In this document: one piece after another, positions 16,416 to 23,856 of the stretch
How the letters are laid out: the number at the start of each line of letters is the position of its first letter
How positions within the stretch are numbered: position 1 is the stretch's first letter
Assembly: GCA_902788705.1 (NCBI GenBank)
Contig: CADALE010000027.1
Span: forward strand, 1 to 42,704
Reading direction: 5' to 3'
From: an uncultured Coriobacteriaceae bacterium
Lineage (GTDB): Bacteria; Actinomycetota; Coriobacteriia; Coriobacteriales; Atopobiaceae
DNA: 42,704 nt
Made by a program: the position numbers and the translations under genes
Notes under the pieces: model-generated
Told to the model about the DNA's origin: nothing
Databases searched by the model: none
The model's input: the letters and a program-made list of their open reading frames with translations, nothing else

Positions 16416-17288
16416 ATGCTTGTTAATGCTACTGCCATGCTCCAGGCCGCCGTCAAGGGTCACTACGGCATCGCCGCCTTCAACACCAACGACCTCGAGT
16501 GGACGCGCTCCATCCTGACGGCCGCTGAGAAGACTCAGTCCCCCGTCATCATCCAGTGCACCCGCGGCGCCGCCAACTGGCAGCAGGGCTTCAAGGTCGT
16601 CAAGGACGTCGTCGAGGATCTCGTCGACTACATGAAGATCACCGTGCCCGTGGCCATGCACCTGGATCATGGCACCTACGAGGACTGCTTCGAGGCCATC
16701 GACGCTGGCTTCACCTCCATCATGTATGACGGCTCCCACGAGCCCACCTTCGAGATCAACTGCGAGCGCACCGCCGAGATCGTGAAGCTTGCCCACTCCA
16801 AGGGCATCTCCGTCGAGGCTGAGGTTGGCGGCATTGGTGGCGTCGAGGACGGCGTCGCCTCCAACGGCGAGCTCGCTGACCCCCAGGAGTGCAAGGCCAT
16901 CGCCGACCTCGGCGTTGACTTCCTGGCCTGCGGCATCGGCAACATCCACGGCCTGTATCCGGCTGACTGGGCCGGCCTCTCCATGGACCGCCTGGCCGAG
17001 ATCAAGGCCCTGACGGGCGACCTGCCGCTCGTTCTCCACGGTGGCACCGGCATCCCGACCGCCATGGTCCAGGAGGCCATCGGCAACGGCATCGCCAAGA
17101 TCAACGTCAACACCGACCTCCAGGTTGCCATGGCTCGCGCCACCCGCGCCTTCATCGAGAGCGGCAAGGACCTCGAGGGCAAGAACTACGACCCGCGCAA
17201 GCTCCTCAAGCCTGGCTTCGACGCCATCGTCGACCGCGCCGTCGAGCTCATCAACGACTTCGGCTCCGCCGGCAAGGGCTGGGCATAA
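16416..17288 (+). CDS. fba: Class II fructose-bisphosphate aldolase
   Basis: 290 aa. It splits fructose-1,6-bisphosphate into two triose phosphates in glycolysis using a divalent metal. The start is ATG 16416 (MLVNATAML) with TTGGAGGT just upstream; an ATG at 16380 is in frame but lacks a site. Zinc-ligand motifs are present: AMHLDHGTYEDC (about residues 80-91), EAEVGGIGGVEDG (about 135-147), GIGNIHGLYP and LHGGTGIP. The phosphate-binding GGTG and KINVNTDLQ stretches are intact. Codon use is strongly biased to C-ending codons, fitting high expression. A 98-bp copy of its 3' end and terminator lies just downstream. Confidence 0.96.
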   Translation: MLVNATAMLQAAVKGHYGIAAFNTNDLEWTRSILTAAEKTQSPVIIQCTRGAANWQQGFKVVKDVVEDLVDYMKITVPVAMHLDHGTYEDCFEAIDAGFTSIMYDGSHEPTFEINCERTAEIVKLAHSKGISVEAEVGGIGGVEDGVASNGELADPQECKAIADLGVDFLACGIGNIHGLYPADWAGLSMDRLAEIKALTGDLPLVLHGGTGIPTAMVQEAIGNGIAKINVNTDLQVAMARATRAFIESGKDLEGKNYDPRKLLKPGFDAIVDRAVELINDFGSAGKGWA

Positions 17289-17318
17289 GTCCATCGCTGC
17301 ATAGCAGCTCACACACGA

Positions 17319-17348
17319 GGGCCCCGGAGCGATCCGGGGCCCTTTTTT
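17319..17348 (+). terminator. fba Rho-independent terminator
   Basis: GGGCCCCGGA-GCGA-TCCGGGGCCC followed by TTTTTT, about 30 bp after the fba stop. A strong classic terminator. Confidence 0.95.
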
Positions 17349-17396
17349 GCCGGCGGGGACGAAGTCGTCGCGCGGCGTCCTTTGCCGCCTCCCCCT

Positions 17397-17494
17397 CTTC
17401 GGCTCCGCCGGCAAGGGCTGGGCATAAGCCTCAAGCTGCACAGCAGCCTACGCACGAGGGCCCCGGAGCAATCCGGGGCCCTCTTTTGCCGGCG
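17397..17494 (+). repeat. 98-bp direct duplication of the fba 3' end and terminator
   Basis: 17397-17494 repeats 17258-17355 at an offset of 139 bp. It contains the last codons of fba (reading through to the same TAA) and a second terminator GGGCCCCGGA-GCAA-TCCGGGGCCC (17458-17481) followed by TCTTTTG. The copies differ at scattered sites, mostly just after the stop codon. It makes a double terminator. Confidence 0.9.
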
Positions 17495-17515
17495 TACCGG
17501 GGCAGTCAGCTCAGC

Positions 17516-17909
17516 ATGTCGGGAGCGTGGCTGGCGTGCAGCACTCCCGACATCCCGGGGGTCCCAAGTATCGGGAGCGTGGCGAGCGCGCATCACTTCC
17601 GACATCCCGAGGCTCCCAGATGTCGGAAGCGTGGCAGGCGTACGTCACTTCCGACATCCCGAGGCTCCCAGATGTCGGGAGTGTGGCAGGCGTACGTCAC
17701 TTCCGACATCCCGAGGCTCCCAGATGTCGGGAGTGTGGCAGGCGCGCAGCACTTCCGACATCCCGAGGCTCCCAGATGTCGGAAGCGTGGCATGCGCACA
17801 GCACTTCCGACATATCGCAGCCTTCTGGTGTCGGAAGCGTGGCTGGCGTGCAGCACTTCCGACATCCCGGGGGTCCCAAGTGTCGGAAGCGTGGCGCGTA
17901 GCACTCCCT
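17516..17909. repeat. Tandem array of eight 52-bp hairpin repeats
   Basis: Units begin at 17516, 17568, 17620, 17672, 17724, 17776, 17828 and 17880 (last partial), exactly 52 bp apart. Each holds inverted arms like ATGTCGGAAG and CTTCCGACAT around about 18 bp beginning CGTGGC, then a linker CCCGAGGCTCCCAG or CCCGGGGGTCCCAA. Variants in the arms often still pair (GGGAGT with ACTTCC by G-T). The period is not a multiple of 3 and all three frames are open, so the long frames here are a repeat artefact, not a gene. Confidence 0.9.
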
Positions 17910-18676
17910 TAGCGGTCCAGGGCAGCAAGCACGGCGCGCTTCGCCACGAGGTACTCCTCCGTCAGGGAGAAGTCTCCCGCAGCGGGCCGCTCGGGCGTGA
18001 CGACCGTCCCGACCGTCGTGGGAACGCCGGCGGCAGGTGCCCCCACCAGCACGTATATGCGGTCCGCCATCAGCACGGCCTCGTCAACGTCGTGGGTAAT
18101 GACCACCGAGGCGAGGCCCAGCTCGTGCGACATCTGGCAATACCAGCTGCGCATCTCGCCACGCGTGATGGCGTCAAGCGCCGAGAAAGGCTCGTCCAGC
18201 AGCACCACGTCGTTGCCCATGAGGTAGGTGCGCATGAACGCGGCGCGCTGCCTCATGCCGCCGGAAAGCTGCGAAGGCCATGACCGTTCCGTTCCCTCCA
18301 GCCCAAACCGCGCAAAGAGCGGCGCAGCCTGCGCCCGGGCCTCCTCCTTGCTCCGCCCGGCGATGACCAGCGGCAGGCAGGCGTTGTCCATGATGGTGAG
18401 GTGAGGAAGCAGCAGGTCCTTCTGCAGCATGTAGCTCACGCTGCCCGGCTTGCCCGTGACGTCCTTGCCGTGCAGCAGGACGCGACCAGCCACAGGCGTG
18501 GTAAGTCCCGCCAGCGCATGGAGGATCGTGGTCTTTCCGCACCCCGACTTCCCCACGAGGCACACCACCTGGCCCGCAGCCACCTCAAGGCTCACGTCAC
18601 GGGTGACGAGCGTCTGCCCGTCCCACGAAAGCGTGAGCCCTTCGGCAGCCAATGCCTGCTCAGCACCCATGCTCAC
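17909..18676 (-). CDS. thiZ: ABC transporter ATPase, thiamine-precursor importer
   Basis: 255 aa. Walker A GKSGCGKTT (about residues 42-50), signature LSGGMRQR and Walker B DVVLLDEPFSALDA are all intact, with the switch His in ITHDVDEA. It groups by context with the nitrate/sulfonate/taurine-type ATPases that serve NMT1/THI5-like importers. The start is a GTG at 18676 overlapping the stop of the binding-protein gene, or an ATG at 18670. Last gene of the TPP-riboswitch operon; the gene symbol is by role in the ThiXYZ system. Confidence 0.85.
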   Translation of the reverse strand: MSMGAEQALAAEGLTLSWDGQTLVTRDVSLEVAAGQVVCLVGKSGCGKTTILHALAGLTTPVAGRVLLHGKDVTGKPGSVSYMLQKDLLLPHLTIMDNACLPLVIAGRSKEEARAQAAPLFARFGLEGTERSWPSQLSGGMRQRAAFMRTYLMGNDVVLLDEPFSALDAITRGEMRSWYCQMSHELGLASVVITHDVDEAVLMADRIYVLVGAPAAGVPTTVGTVVTPERPAAGDFSLTEEYLVAKRAVLAALDR

Positions 18677-19695
18677 GAGAGGTAGTCCAGCGTGTAGCCA
18701 GCGTTGACGTCAAGCTGGTTCTCGACCAGCCCCTCGTCATTCAGCCACTGATAGAACGCGGCCCAGCGTGCGGGGTCGATCTCGCCCCACGCGCTCGCGT
18801 CGGAGATGTACTCGGGCGAGATGCACTCCTGCGCCGTATGGATGAGCTCGGGATCCAGCTCGGGCACAGCCTCGCATAGGATGTCGGCAGCCTCGGCGGG
18901 ATTCTGGGCCGCAAACTCATATCCGCGCTTGGCGGCGCGCAGGAAGCCCTTGACCAGCTCGGGGTTCTGTGCGGCGAAGTCGTCGTTCGCCGCGATGACC
19001 GGCGTGTAGTAGTCGAACACGGGGTCCATGTCCGCAAAGCTGAAGTAGTTGACGGGATAATCCTGCAGCTTGGCGTTTTGCACGGCCCACCACTCGTACA
19101 CCCACACGGTGTCGAACATGTTGGCGCGCAGGCCCGCCACCTCGTCGTCAACGGTGTAGGGCACCATCTGCACCTTGGAGTAGTCGCCGCCGTCGGCCTC
19201 GACGATCTGCTTGATGGTAGCCTGCTCGATGGGCATGTTCCACGTGGCGTACACGTGGTCTTCCATGCCCTTGGCGCTGGTGATGCCGTCCTCGGCGCGG
19301 CTCATGATGCCGCTGGTGTTGTGCTGCACGATGGCGGCGACGGCGGTGTAGGGCATGGGGTTGTCCGATGCGAGGCTGTTGGCGATGTAGTCCTGGTAAG
19401 ACACGCCCATGTTGGCGCCACCAGAGCCGATGAGCGCGTCGGAGCCGTCGTCGGGCACCGGCACGATCTCGAGCTCGATGCCCTCCTCGGCAAACCAGCC
19501 CTTCGCGATGGCAACGTAGATGCCCGTGTGGTTGACGTTGGGCGAGTAGTCGAGGACGAACGAAACTGGGGTAAGTGCGTCGGTCGTGGGCGCGCCTTCG
19601 CCGTCTGATGCCTGCGAGCCACCGCAGGCGGCCAGCGCCAGCGCACCGGCGCCAGCCATCGAGAGCAGCGTTCTCCTGGTAAGGTTCCTAGTCAT
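18673..19695 (-). CDS. thiY: NMT1/THI5-like substrate-binding lipoprotein
   Basis: 340 aa. A lipoprotein signal (MTRNLTRRTLLSMAGAGAL, then LAAC lipobox) anchors it outside the membrane. The mature part resembles pyrimidine-precursor (formylaminopyrimidine/HMP) binding proteins: VSFVLDYSPNVNHTGIYVA near the N-terminus and GWFAEEGIELEIVP, both family hallmarks. RBS AAAGGAGC precedes ATG 19695, which overlaps the permease stop by 8 bp. It captures a thiamine precursor for the ThiXZ membrane part. Confidence 0.88.
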   Translation of the reverse strand: MTRNLTRRTLLSMAGAGALALAACGGSQASDGEGAPTTDALTPVSFVLDYSPNVNHTGIYVAIAKGWFAEEGIELEIVPVPDDGSDALIGSGGANMGVSYQDYIANSLASDNPMPYTAVAAIVQHNTSGIMSRAEDGITSAKGMEDHVYATWNMPIEQATIKQIVEADGGDYSKVQMVPYTVDDEVAGLRANMFDTVWVYEWWAVQNAKLQDYPVNYFSFADMDPVFDYYTPVIAANDDFAAQNPELVKGFLRAAKRGYEFAAQNPAEAADILCEAVPELDPELIHTAQECISPEYISDASAWGEIDPARWAAFYQWLNDEGLVENQLDVNAGYTLDYLS

Positions 19696-20506
19696 GGTTC
19701 TTGCTCCTTTCAGCCCTCTTCCAGGGCATCGTCACGTGTTCGAGAAGGTCTACCAGGCGCATCAGCGCCAGGCTCAGGCCACTAATCACCAGGATCGAGG
19801 CAAACATCTTGTCGTACGAGAATGACTTGCGCACGCGCGTCATGTATACGCCTAGGCCGCTGGTGCCGCCCAGCCACTCGGCGATGACCGCGCCCACGAT
19901 GGCATAGGTGGCCGAGATGCGCAGGCCGCTGAACAGCTGCTCGGCCGCAGCAGGCAGCTTGACGTAGCGGAAGATCTGCAGGCGCGAGGCGCCCATGGTG
20001 CGCATCAGGTCAACCATGTCGGGGTCCACCGAGCGGAAGCCCGACACCAACGACACCGTAACCGGAAAGAAGGTGGTGAGCACGATGAGCACCACCTTGG
20101 GCGCCAGGCCATAGCCAAACCACAGCACCAGAAGCGGGGCGATGGCGATGGTGGGAATGGTCTGCGATACGGTCATGAGCGGCTCGAAGGCCAGGTAGAA
20201 CGTCTCGAAGCGGTCCATGAGCAGTGCAAACACGAAGCCCACGAGCACGCCGATAACAAGGCCGTACGCCGCCTCCACCAGCGTGGTGAGCGAATGCTGC
20301 GCTATAAGGGACAGGTCGGCAAAGAGCGAGCGGGCCACCGAGAGGGGGCTAGGCAGCATGAACGCGGGCACGAGGCCCGTGTCGCAGGCCAGCTCCCACA
20401 CAGCAAGCAGCGCAGCGAGCGCCACCACCGGCACCACGACGCGGCGAAGGCGCGAGGGCTGACGGGCGTGCGTGCTGCTGATGTGCTCCGATTCGAGCGC
20501 CTTCAT
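19688..20506 (-). CDS. thiX: ABC transporter permease, thiamine-precursor importer
   Basis: 272 aa, with six or so membrane segments of the binding-protein-dependent permease type. The coupling loop has the EAA-like stretch DLMRTMGASRLQIFRYVKLP. The typical SQTIPTIAIAPLLVLWFGYG and AVIAEWLGGTSGLGVYM segments of the SsuC/TauC group are present. It starts 3 bp after the YkoF-like gene, with GAGGTGG as its binding site. Translation is coupled to the downstream lipoprotein gene. Confidence 0.88.
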   Translation of the reverse strand: MKALESEHISSTHARQPSRLRRVVVPVVALAALLAVWELACDTGLVPAFMLPSPLSVARSLFADLSLIAQHSLTTLVEAAYGLVIGVLVGFVFALLMDRFETFYLAFEPLMTVSQTIPTIAIAPLLVLWFGYGLAPKVVLIVLTTFFPVTVSLVSGFRSVDPDMVDLMRTMGASRLQIFRYVKLPAAAEQLFSGLRISATYAIVGAVIAEWLGGTSGLGVYMTRVRKSFSYDKMFASILVISGLSLALMRLVDLLEHVTMPWKRAERSKNHD

Positions 20507-20509
20507 CGG

Positions 20510-20851
20510 CTATGCCACCTCGAGGCTTGCCTTGGGGGCAAACTCTGGGTCGCCCTCGTGATACTTGCCGATCTTGTGCTCGGTGCTCATGACGTCGCCG
20601 TCGGGCCTGAAGTCGATCTTGGCGTAGGTCATGGCGTGGGCGCAGCCCGCCTTGGCGCCAGCAAGCTGGCACTCGCGCAGCAGGTCCATGCACTGGTCGT
20701 AGGGGCCCTCGATGGTGGTCTCGAAGGGACCTACGTAGTAGTCCAGGCCCGAGGCGTCGATGCAGGCGATGACCTCGTCGACGATGCGGCAGGTCTCCTC
20801 GTCGGTAGTGGCGTCCATGGGCAGATATTGGATGGCGATGGCGCAGTTCAT
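20510..20851 (-). CDS. YkoF/MTH1187-like thiamine-binding protein
   Basis: 113 aa, a single ferredoxin-like repeat of the thiamine/HMP-binding family. Motifs: AIAIQYLPMD at the start, IDASGLDYYVGPFETTIEGP in the middle (the G-P-F-E-T-T-I-E-G segment is diagnostic), and the KIGKYHEG turn near the end. It probably binds thiamine or its precursor in the cytoplasm and hands it on or senses it. It is the first gene after the TPP riboswitch terminator and has GAGAGGAGGAGC before ATG 20851. Confidence 0.88.
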   Translation of the reverse strand: MNCAIAIQYLPMDATTDEETCRIVDEVIACIDASGLDYYVGPFETTIEGPYDQCMDLLRECQLAGAKAGCAHAMTYAKIDFRPDGDVMSTEHKIGKYHEGDPEFAPKASLEVA

Positions 20852-20874
20852 GCTCCTCCTCTCGGCAGGGCATG

Positions 20875-20901
20875 AAAAAAGCCCTGCATTCGTCGCAGGG
20901 C
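20875..20901 (-). terminator. Riboswitch-controlled terminator of the thi operon
   Basis: On the minus strand GCCCTGC-GACGAAT-GCAGGGC is followed by six T. It lies between the TPP aptamer and the first start codon, so ligand binding should favour premature termination. Confidence 0.93.
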
Positions 20902-20904
20902 CTC

Positions 20905-21009
20905 GGCATGGCGTGCTTGCTCCCTACGCTGGCATTACCCAGATCAGGGTCGGTCGGGCACAGGTGCCCCTCTCAGCCTGCCTCGCCGCAAGCTCCCGTC
21001 TCGCATGCC
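20905..21009 (-). promoter_or_regulatory. TPP riboswitch (THI element)
   Basis: The minus strand carries the full THI-box: closing helix GGCATG/CATGCC (21009-21004 with 20910-20905), GCTTGC/GCAGGC, the CTGAGA motif, then CCTGATCTGGGTAATG, CCAGCGTAGGGA and the return strand. A -10-like TACAAT lies at 21015-21010. It controls the YkoF-ThiXYZ operon. All core positions expected for TPP binding are present, unlike the three orphan copies elsewhere in the window. Confidence 0.97.
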
Positions 21010-21227
21010 ATTGTAGCGCAAGGGGCGCATGACATCGTGTCAGGGGTGACAACGAGCTCCGCGGCCACCTCGCGGCTCACGAAGCGGAGCGCGCAGTCAT
21101 CCCTTCGTGGGTACGCGAGAGGCGCGACGTCCCCGCACCACACGAGGGAGCCGTCCATCACGACGACGTCGAGCGGCTCTCCGCCGCTTGCAAGTCGTAC
21201 CTCGCAGCCGAGGTCGGGCCGCGTCAC
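21010..21227 (-). pseudogene. Possible remnant of a PLD-like nuclease/helicase C-terminus
   Basis: The minus-strand frame from 21227 reads LDVVVMDGSLVWCGDVAPLA and later ALRFVSREVAAELVV. This resembles the second half of a phospholipase-D-like domain, where a His/Lys/Asp motif is followed by VVWxGS and a terminal E-x-A-x-EL helix. The HKD residues are absent, there is no good binding site, and the frame runs into the TPP riboswitch. It is therefore best read as a decayed fragment. Low confidence. Confidence 0.3.
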
Positions 21228-21242
21228 AAGATACCAAATAAG

Positions 21243-21339
21243 CGTACACCGTACGATTCATGCCGTTCGCCCGTACATCGTACGGTATTCGTACTTTGTA
21301 CGGGACGCAGATGCTATAACCATGGTCGTACAGCGTACG
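21243..21339 (+). promoter_or_regulatory. Four CGTAC-N3-GTACG operators upstream of the esterase gene
   Basis: Identical 13-bp palindrome arms occur at 21243-21255, 21272-21284, 21290-21302 and 21327-21339 with centres ACC, ATC, TTT and AGC. A likely -10 TATAAC (21315-21320) lies between the third and fourth. The palindromes fit binding of a dimeric TetR-type regulator; the TetR gene downstream (22657) is the obvious candidate. A half-site CGTACACC also precedes the TetR gene (22634). Confidence 0.8.
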
Positions 21340-21385
21340 AACAGAGCCGCACAGGAGGTGCGGCCATAGACGAAGGGAGCCAACC

Positions 21386-22549
21386 ATGGCAGTACGTCCC
21401 CGCCCCGCAGCGCAAAACCCCGGCCGCATGCTCGGTTCCGGAATGAACCCCGAGGACTGGCTGGAGCTCACCAAGCGCACCGAGTGCAACTGCGACTGCG
21501 TCGGGCAGTCGTTCGTCCCCACGCCCGAGGACCAGCGCGAGGACTTCGTGACAGTCGGCGTCGAGATCGGCGACCGCCGCTACGCCGAGGCAGAGGAGCA
21601 GCTGGCGCTCGGCCACCGCGAGACTGCCCGCAACCTGTTCGGCCGCGCATCCGCGTGCTACCGCGTGGCCGACTACGGCATCCACGGCGACCAGGTGACC
21701 GACGAGAAGCGCGAGGTCTACGCCAAGGTGCCTGAGAGCTTCCAGCGCTGGTACGAGCTGCGCGACGACGTAAACCTCGACGTCGTGTCCATCCCCTTCG
21801 GCGACAAGGACATGCAGGGATACCTCGCCATCCCCGACGGCTGCGACCCCGACACCCCGGTCCTGGTCTTCATCGCCGGCGCCACCGGCTTCGCCGAGGA
21901 GAACTTCCCGCGCGCGGCCTACTTCTACGACCGCGGCATCCCCATCATCACCTTCGACGGCCCGGGCCAGGGCACCTCGCTCTACTACAAGGACATGTAC
22001 CTCACCGTGAACAACTTCGTCGACTCCGTGAAGGCCGTCATCGACTTCGTGCGCGCCGATTCGCGCGTGGGCGACACGGTCGCCCTGTACGGCATCTCCT
22101 ATGGCGGGTTCCTGTGCGCCCAGGCGGCCTGTGCCCTCAACGACGAGATCTGCGGCGCGATCGTGCGCGGCGGCACCGACAAGAACGACACCCTCACCAA
22201 GCACCCCTGGGCAGGCCAGGAGAACTTCTACCTGCACGGCTTCCTCTCTAAGTTCGGGACCGACGACCTCGAGGTCGCGAGCGAGATGTCGACCGCGCAG
22301 GACTGCACCGCCGACCTGCACAAGATCACCAAGCCCCTGCTCATCATCCACTCGAAGGTCGACCCCATCCTGGGCGTGGAAGGCGCAAAGCGCATCTACG
22401 AGCTCGCGAGCTCCGAGGACAAGCACTACGAGGAGTACGACACCAACTCCCACTGCGTGACCGACATGGACGACTCCGCCAGCGCCTTCGCGGCCGACTG
22501 GATGAAGCCGCGCATGCTCGCCGCCGCAGCCGCAGCCAAGATGGCGTAG
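21386..22549 (+). CDS. Alpha/beta hydrolase (FrsA/DHPON-hydrolase-like)
   Basis: 387 aa. A helical N-terminal part of about 120 residues precedes the alpha/beta-hydrolase fold, the layout of FrsA/DUF1100-type esterases and of 2,6-dihydropseudooxynicotine hydrolase. The catalytic triad is visible: Ser in YGISYGGFL (about residue 241), Asp in IHSKVDPIL and His in TNSHCVTDM. An oxyanion segment FIAGATGFAEE is also present. No signal peptide. GAAGGGAGCC precedes ATG 21386. The four operators upstream and the TetR gene downstream suggest induction by the substrate or a related compound. Substrate unknown. Confidence 0.85.
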   Translation: MAVRPRPAAQNPGRMLGSGMNPEDWLELTKRTECNCDCVGQSFVPTPEDQREDFVTVGVEIGDRRYAEAEEQLALGHRETARNLFGRASACYRVADYGIHGDQVTDEKREVYAKVPESFQRWYELRDDVNLDVVSIPFGDKDMQGYLAIPDGCDPDTPVLVFIAGATGFAEENFPRAAYFYDRGIPIITFDGPGQGTSLYYKDMYLTVNNFVDSVKAVIDFVRADSRVGDTVALYGISYGGFLCAQAACALNDEICGAIVRGGTDKNDTLTKHPWAGQENFYLHGFLSKFGTDDLEVASEMSTAQDCTADLHKITKPLLIIHSKVDPILGVEGAKRIYELASSEDKHYEEYDTNSHCVTDMDDSASAFAADWMKPRMLAAAAAAKMA

Positions 22550-22590
22550 GGGAAAGGCGCGTTACGCGACACAGGCACACGGCCAACGGC

Positions 22591-22614
22591 GCCCCGCGGC
22601 ACCCGCCGCGGGGC
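22591..22614 (+). terminator. Hairpin after the hydrolase gene
   Basis: GCCCCGCGGC-ACCC-GCCGCGGGGC followed by GTTGTG. A strong stem with a weak T-run; it separates the hydrolase from the TetR gene. Confidence 0.75.
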
Positions 22615-22656
22615 GTTGTGCGATACTGTCTCCCGTACACCATCCGAGGAGGCGCA

Positions 22657-23286
22657 ATGCCCAGCAGCAAGCAGCTCATACAGGATACGGCGGTCAGGCT
22701 CTTCAACGAGCGCGGATACGACAAGGTCTCCCTTCGCGACATCGCGCGCGAGGCGGGAGTCGCCATCGGAAGCCTGACCTACCACTTCAGGCGCAAGGAG
22801 GACCTGCTCGACGCCATCCTCGCCGACCTGCACGGCAACTTCGAGGAGGCCCTCGACAGGAGCCTGAGAGGCGGCGAGCTGCTCGCGAACCTGGTCGGCC
22901 TCTTCGCGGCCAACGAGGCAAACCAGGAGCGCTACCCCTTCTACTTCGCCGACGTCACGCAGGTCGCCGAGTGCTCCGCGCACGTAGCCGAGGAGGCGAG
23001 GCGCTTCGAGGGGGACCTGTATGCCTACTACAGGTGGTGTCTCGACACCCTGGCAGAGGACGGCATCCTGCGCCAAGGCCACACGACAGCGCGCCTCGAC
23101 GCGCTCGCATACGCCCTCGTGACCATGCAGGCAAGCTGGGCCATGGGGGCTGGCCCCTATGCAAACGAGGTTGGTCCCAAGACTGGTGTTGCCACCGCCC
23201 TTGCCGCAATCCTGTCGGCATGCCTCGAGGCCGACATGACGCCCGGCTTCGAGGAGCTATGCGCGGAGCGAGGCATCAGGCTGTAG
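22657..23286 (+). CDS. TetR/AcrR-family regulator
   Basis: 209 aa. The start is ATG 22657 with GAGGAGG upstream; the earlier in-frame ATG at 22618 lies in the terminator tail. The N-terminal helix-turn-helix is classic: AVRLFNERGYDKVSLRDIAR, then EAGVAIGSLTYHFRRKEDLL. The C-terminal ligand domain is helical and unassigned. It probably binds the CGTAC-N3-GTACG palindromes ahead of the hydrolase gene and may control itself through the half-site at 22634. Confidence 0.92.
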   Translation: MPSSKQLIQDTAVRLFNERGYDKVSLRDIAREAGVAIGSLTYHFRRKEDLLDAILADLHGNFEEALDRSLRGGELLANLVGLFAANEANQERYPFYFADVTQVAECSAHVAEEARRFEGDLYAYYRWCLDTLAEDGILRQGHTTARLDALAYALVTMQASWAMGAGPYANEVGPKTGVATALAAILSACLEADMTPGFEELCAERGIRL

Positions 23287-23475
23287 CAATCCGCACAATT
23301 AATCGTCATGGCGCCGGAGTCATCATATCGCGGCATCAAGCATGAAGCCTGTCACATTGGCTGTACGGTATTACTGGTTGCGACCGCTTACCGATTCGGC
23401 ATCCATTCCAGACGGGCTCGTGCACTGCCCTCTGGCCTCGTGGTCTGCCCTTCTTGCACTTTCGTGGACCGCAAC

Positions 23476-23613
23476 AAAAAACGGCAGCTCAGAGGCTGCC
23501 GTCATTACATTCATGGGTCATAGTCATTACCCAGATCAGGTTGGAGGGTCAGGGCCGCGTTGGGCCCAATCTCAGCCGGCGTGCGCCAGCTCCCCTATTC
23601 GGAGGTTATTGTA
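23476..23613 (-). ncRNA. Orphan TPP-riboswitch-like RNA, copy A
   Basis: On the minus strand: TACAAT (23613-23608), then CCGAATAGGGGAGCTGG, CTGAGA, ACCTGATCTGGGTAATG, and a terminator GGCAGC-CTCTGA-GCTGCC with T6 (23500-23476). The usual CCAGCGTAGGGA after GGGTAATG is missing; instead GGGT pairs with ACCC ten bases later. The unit is about 130 nt, and no gene on this strand follows: the TetR gene beyond it is convergent. The rest of 23287-23475 holds nothing I can name. Confidence 0.75.
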
Positions 23614-23634
23614 GCGCAATGCGCATCCAGTAGC

Positions 23635-23668
23635 GTCGACGCCCCTGGCATCAGTCAGGGGCGTCGAC
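23635..23668. terminator. Perfect 13-bp hairpin downstream of the ATPase gene
   Basis: GTCGACGCCCCTG and its exact complement flank an 8-nt loop. It lies between the end of the ATPase gene and the orphan RNA copy A. No T-run is present, so it may be a transcript 3' barrier. 23669-23856 shows only a short ATCAGTCCC duplication. Confidence 0.5.
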
Positions 23669-23856
23669 ACCCAAAAGCACCAGACATTGTTGTCGGCCCG
23701 TGCAGTTCTCGCACGCAGCCCTGATGATCAGTCCCAATCAGTCCCTGTCTTAGCACTTGGCGGCTCGCGCACGGTCCTCGGAAGCCAGTCGGCTCTCGTC
23801 ACCCGGCGATTCCAGAGATCGCCCCACATCACATTCCTGCTACAGGCAACCGCCCC

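Noticed and set aside
17516..17909. CRISPR-like regular repeat spacing
   Set aside because: The whole 52-bp unit is similar between copies, including the part that would be spacer; no cas gene is near.
17382..18283. Long plus-strand frames through the 52-bp array (e.g. 17382-17912, 17486-18283)
   Set aside because: They exist because a 52-bp repeat cycles through all three frames; no binding sites and no domain, and they run antisense into the ABC ATPase gene.
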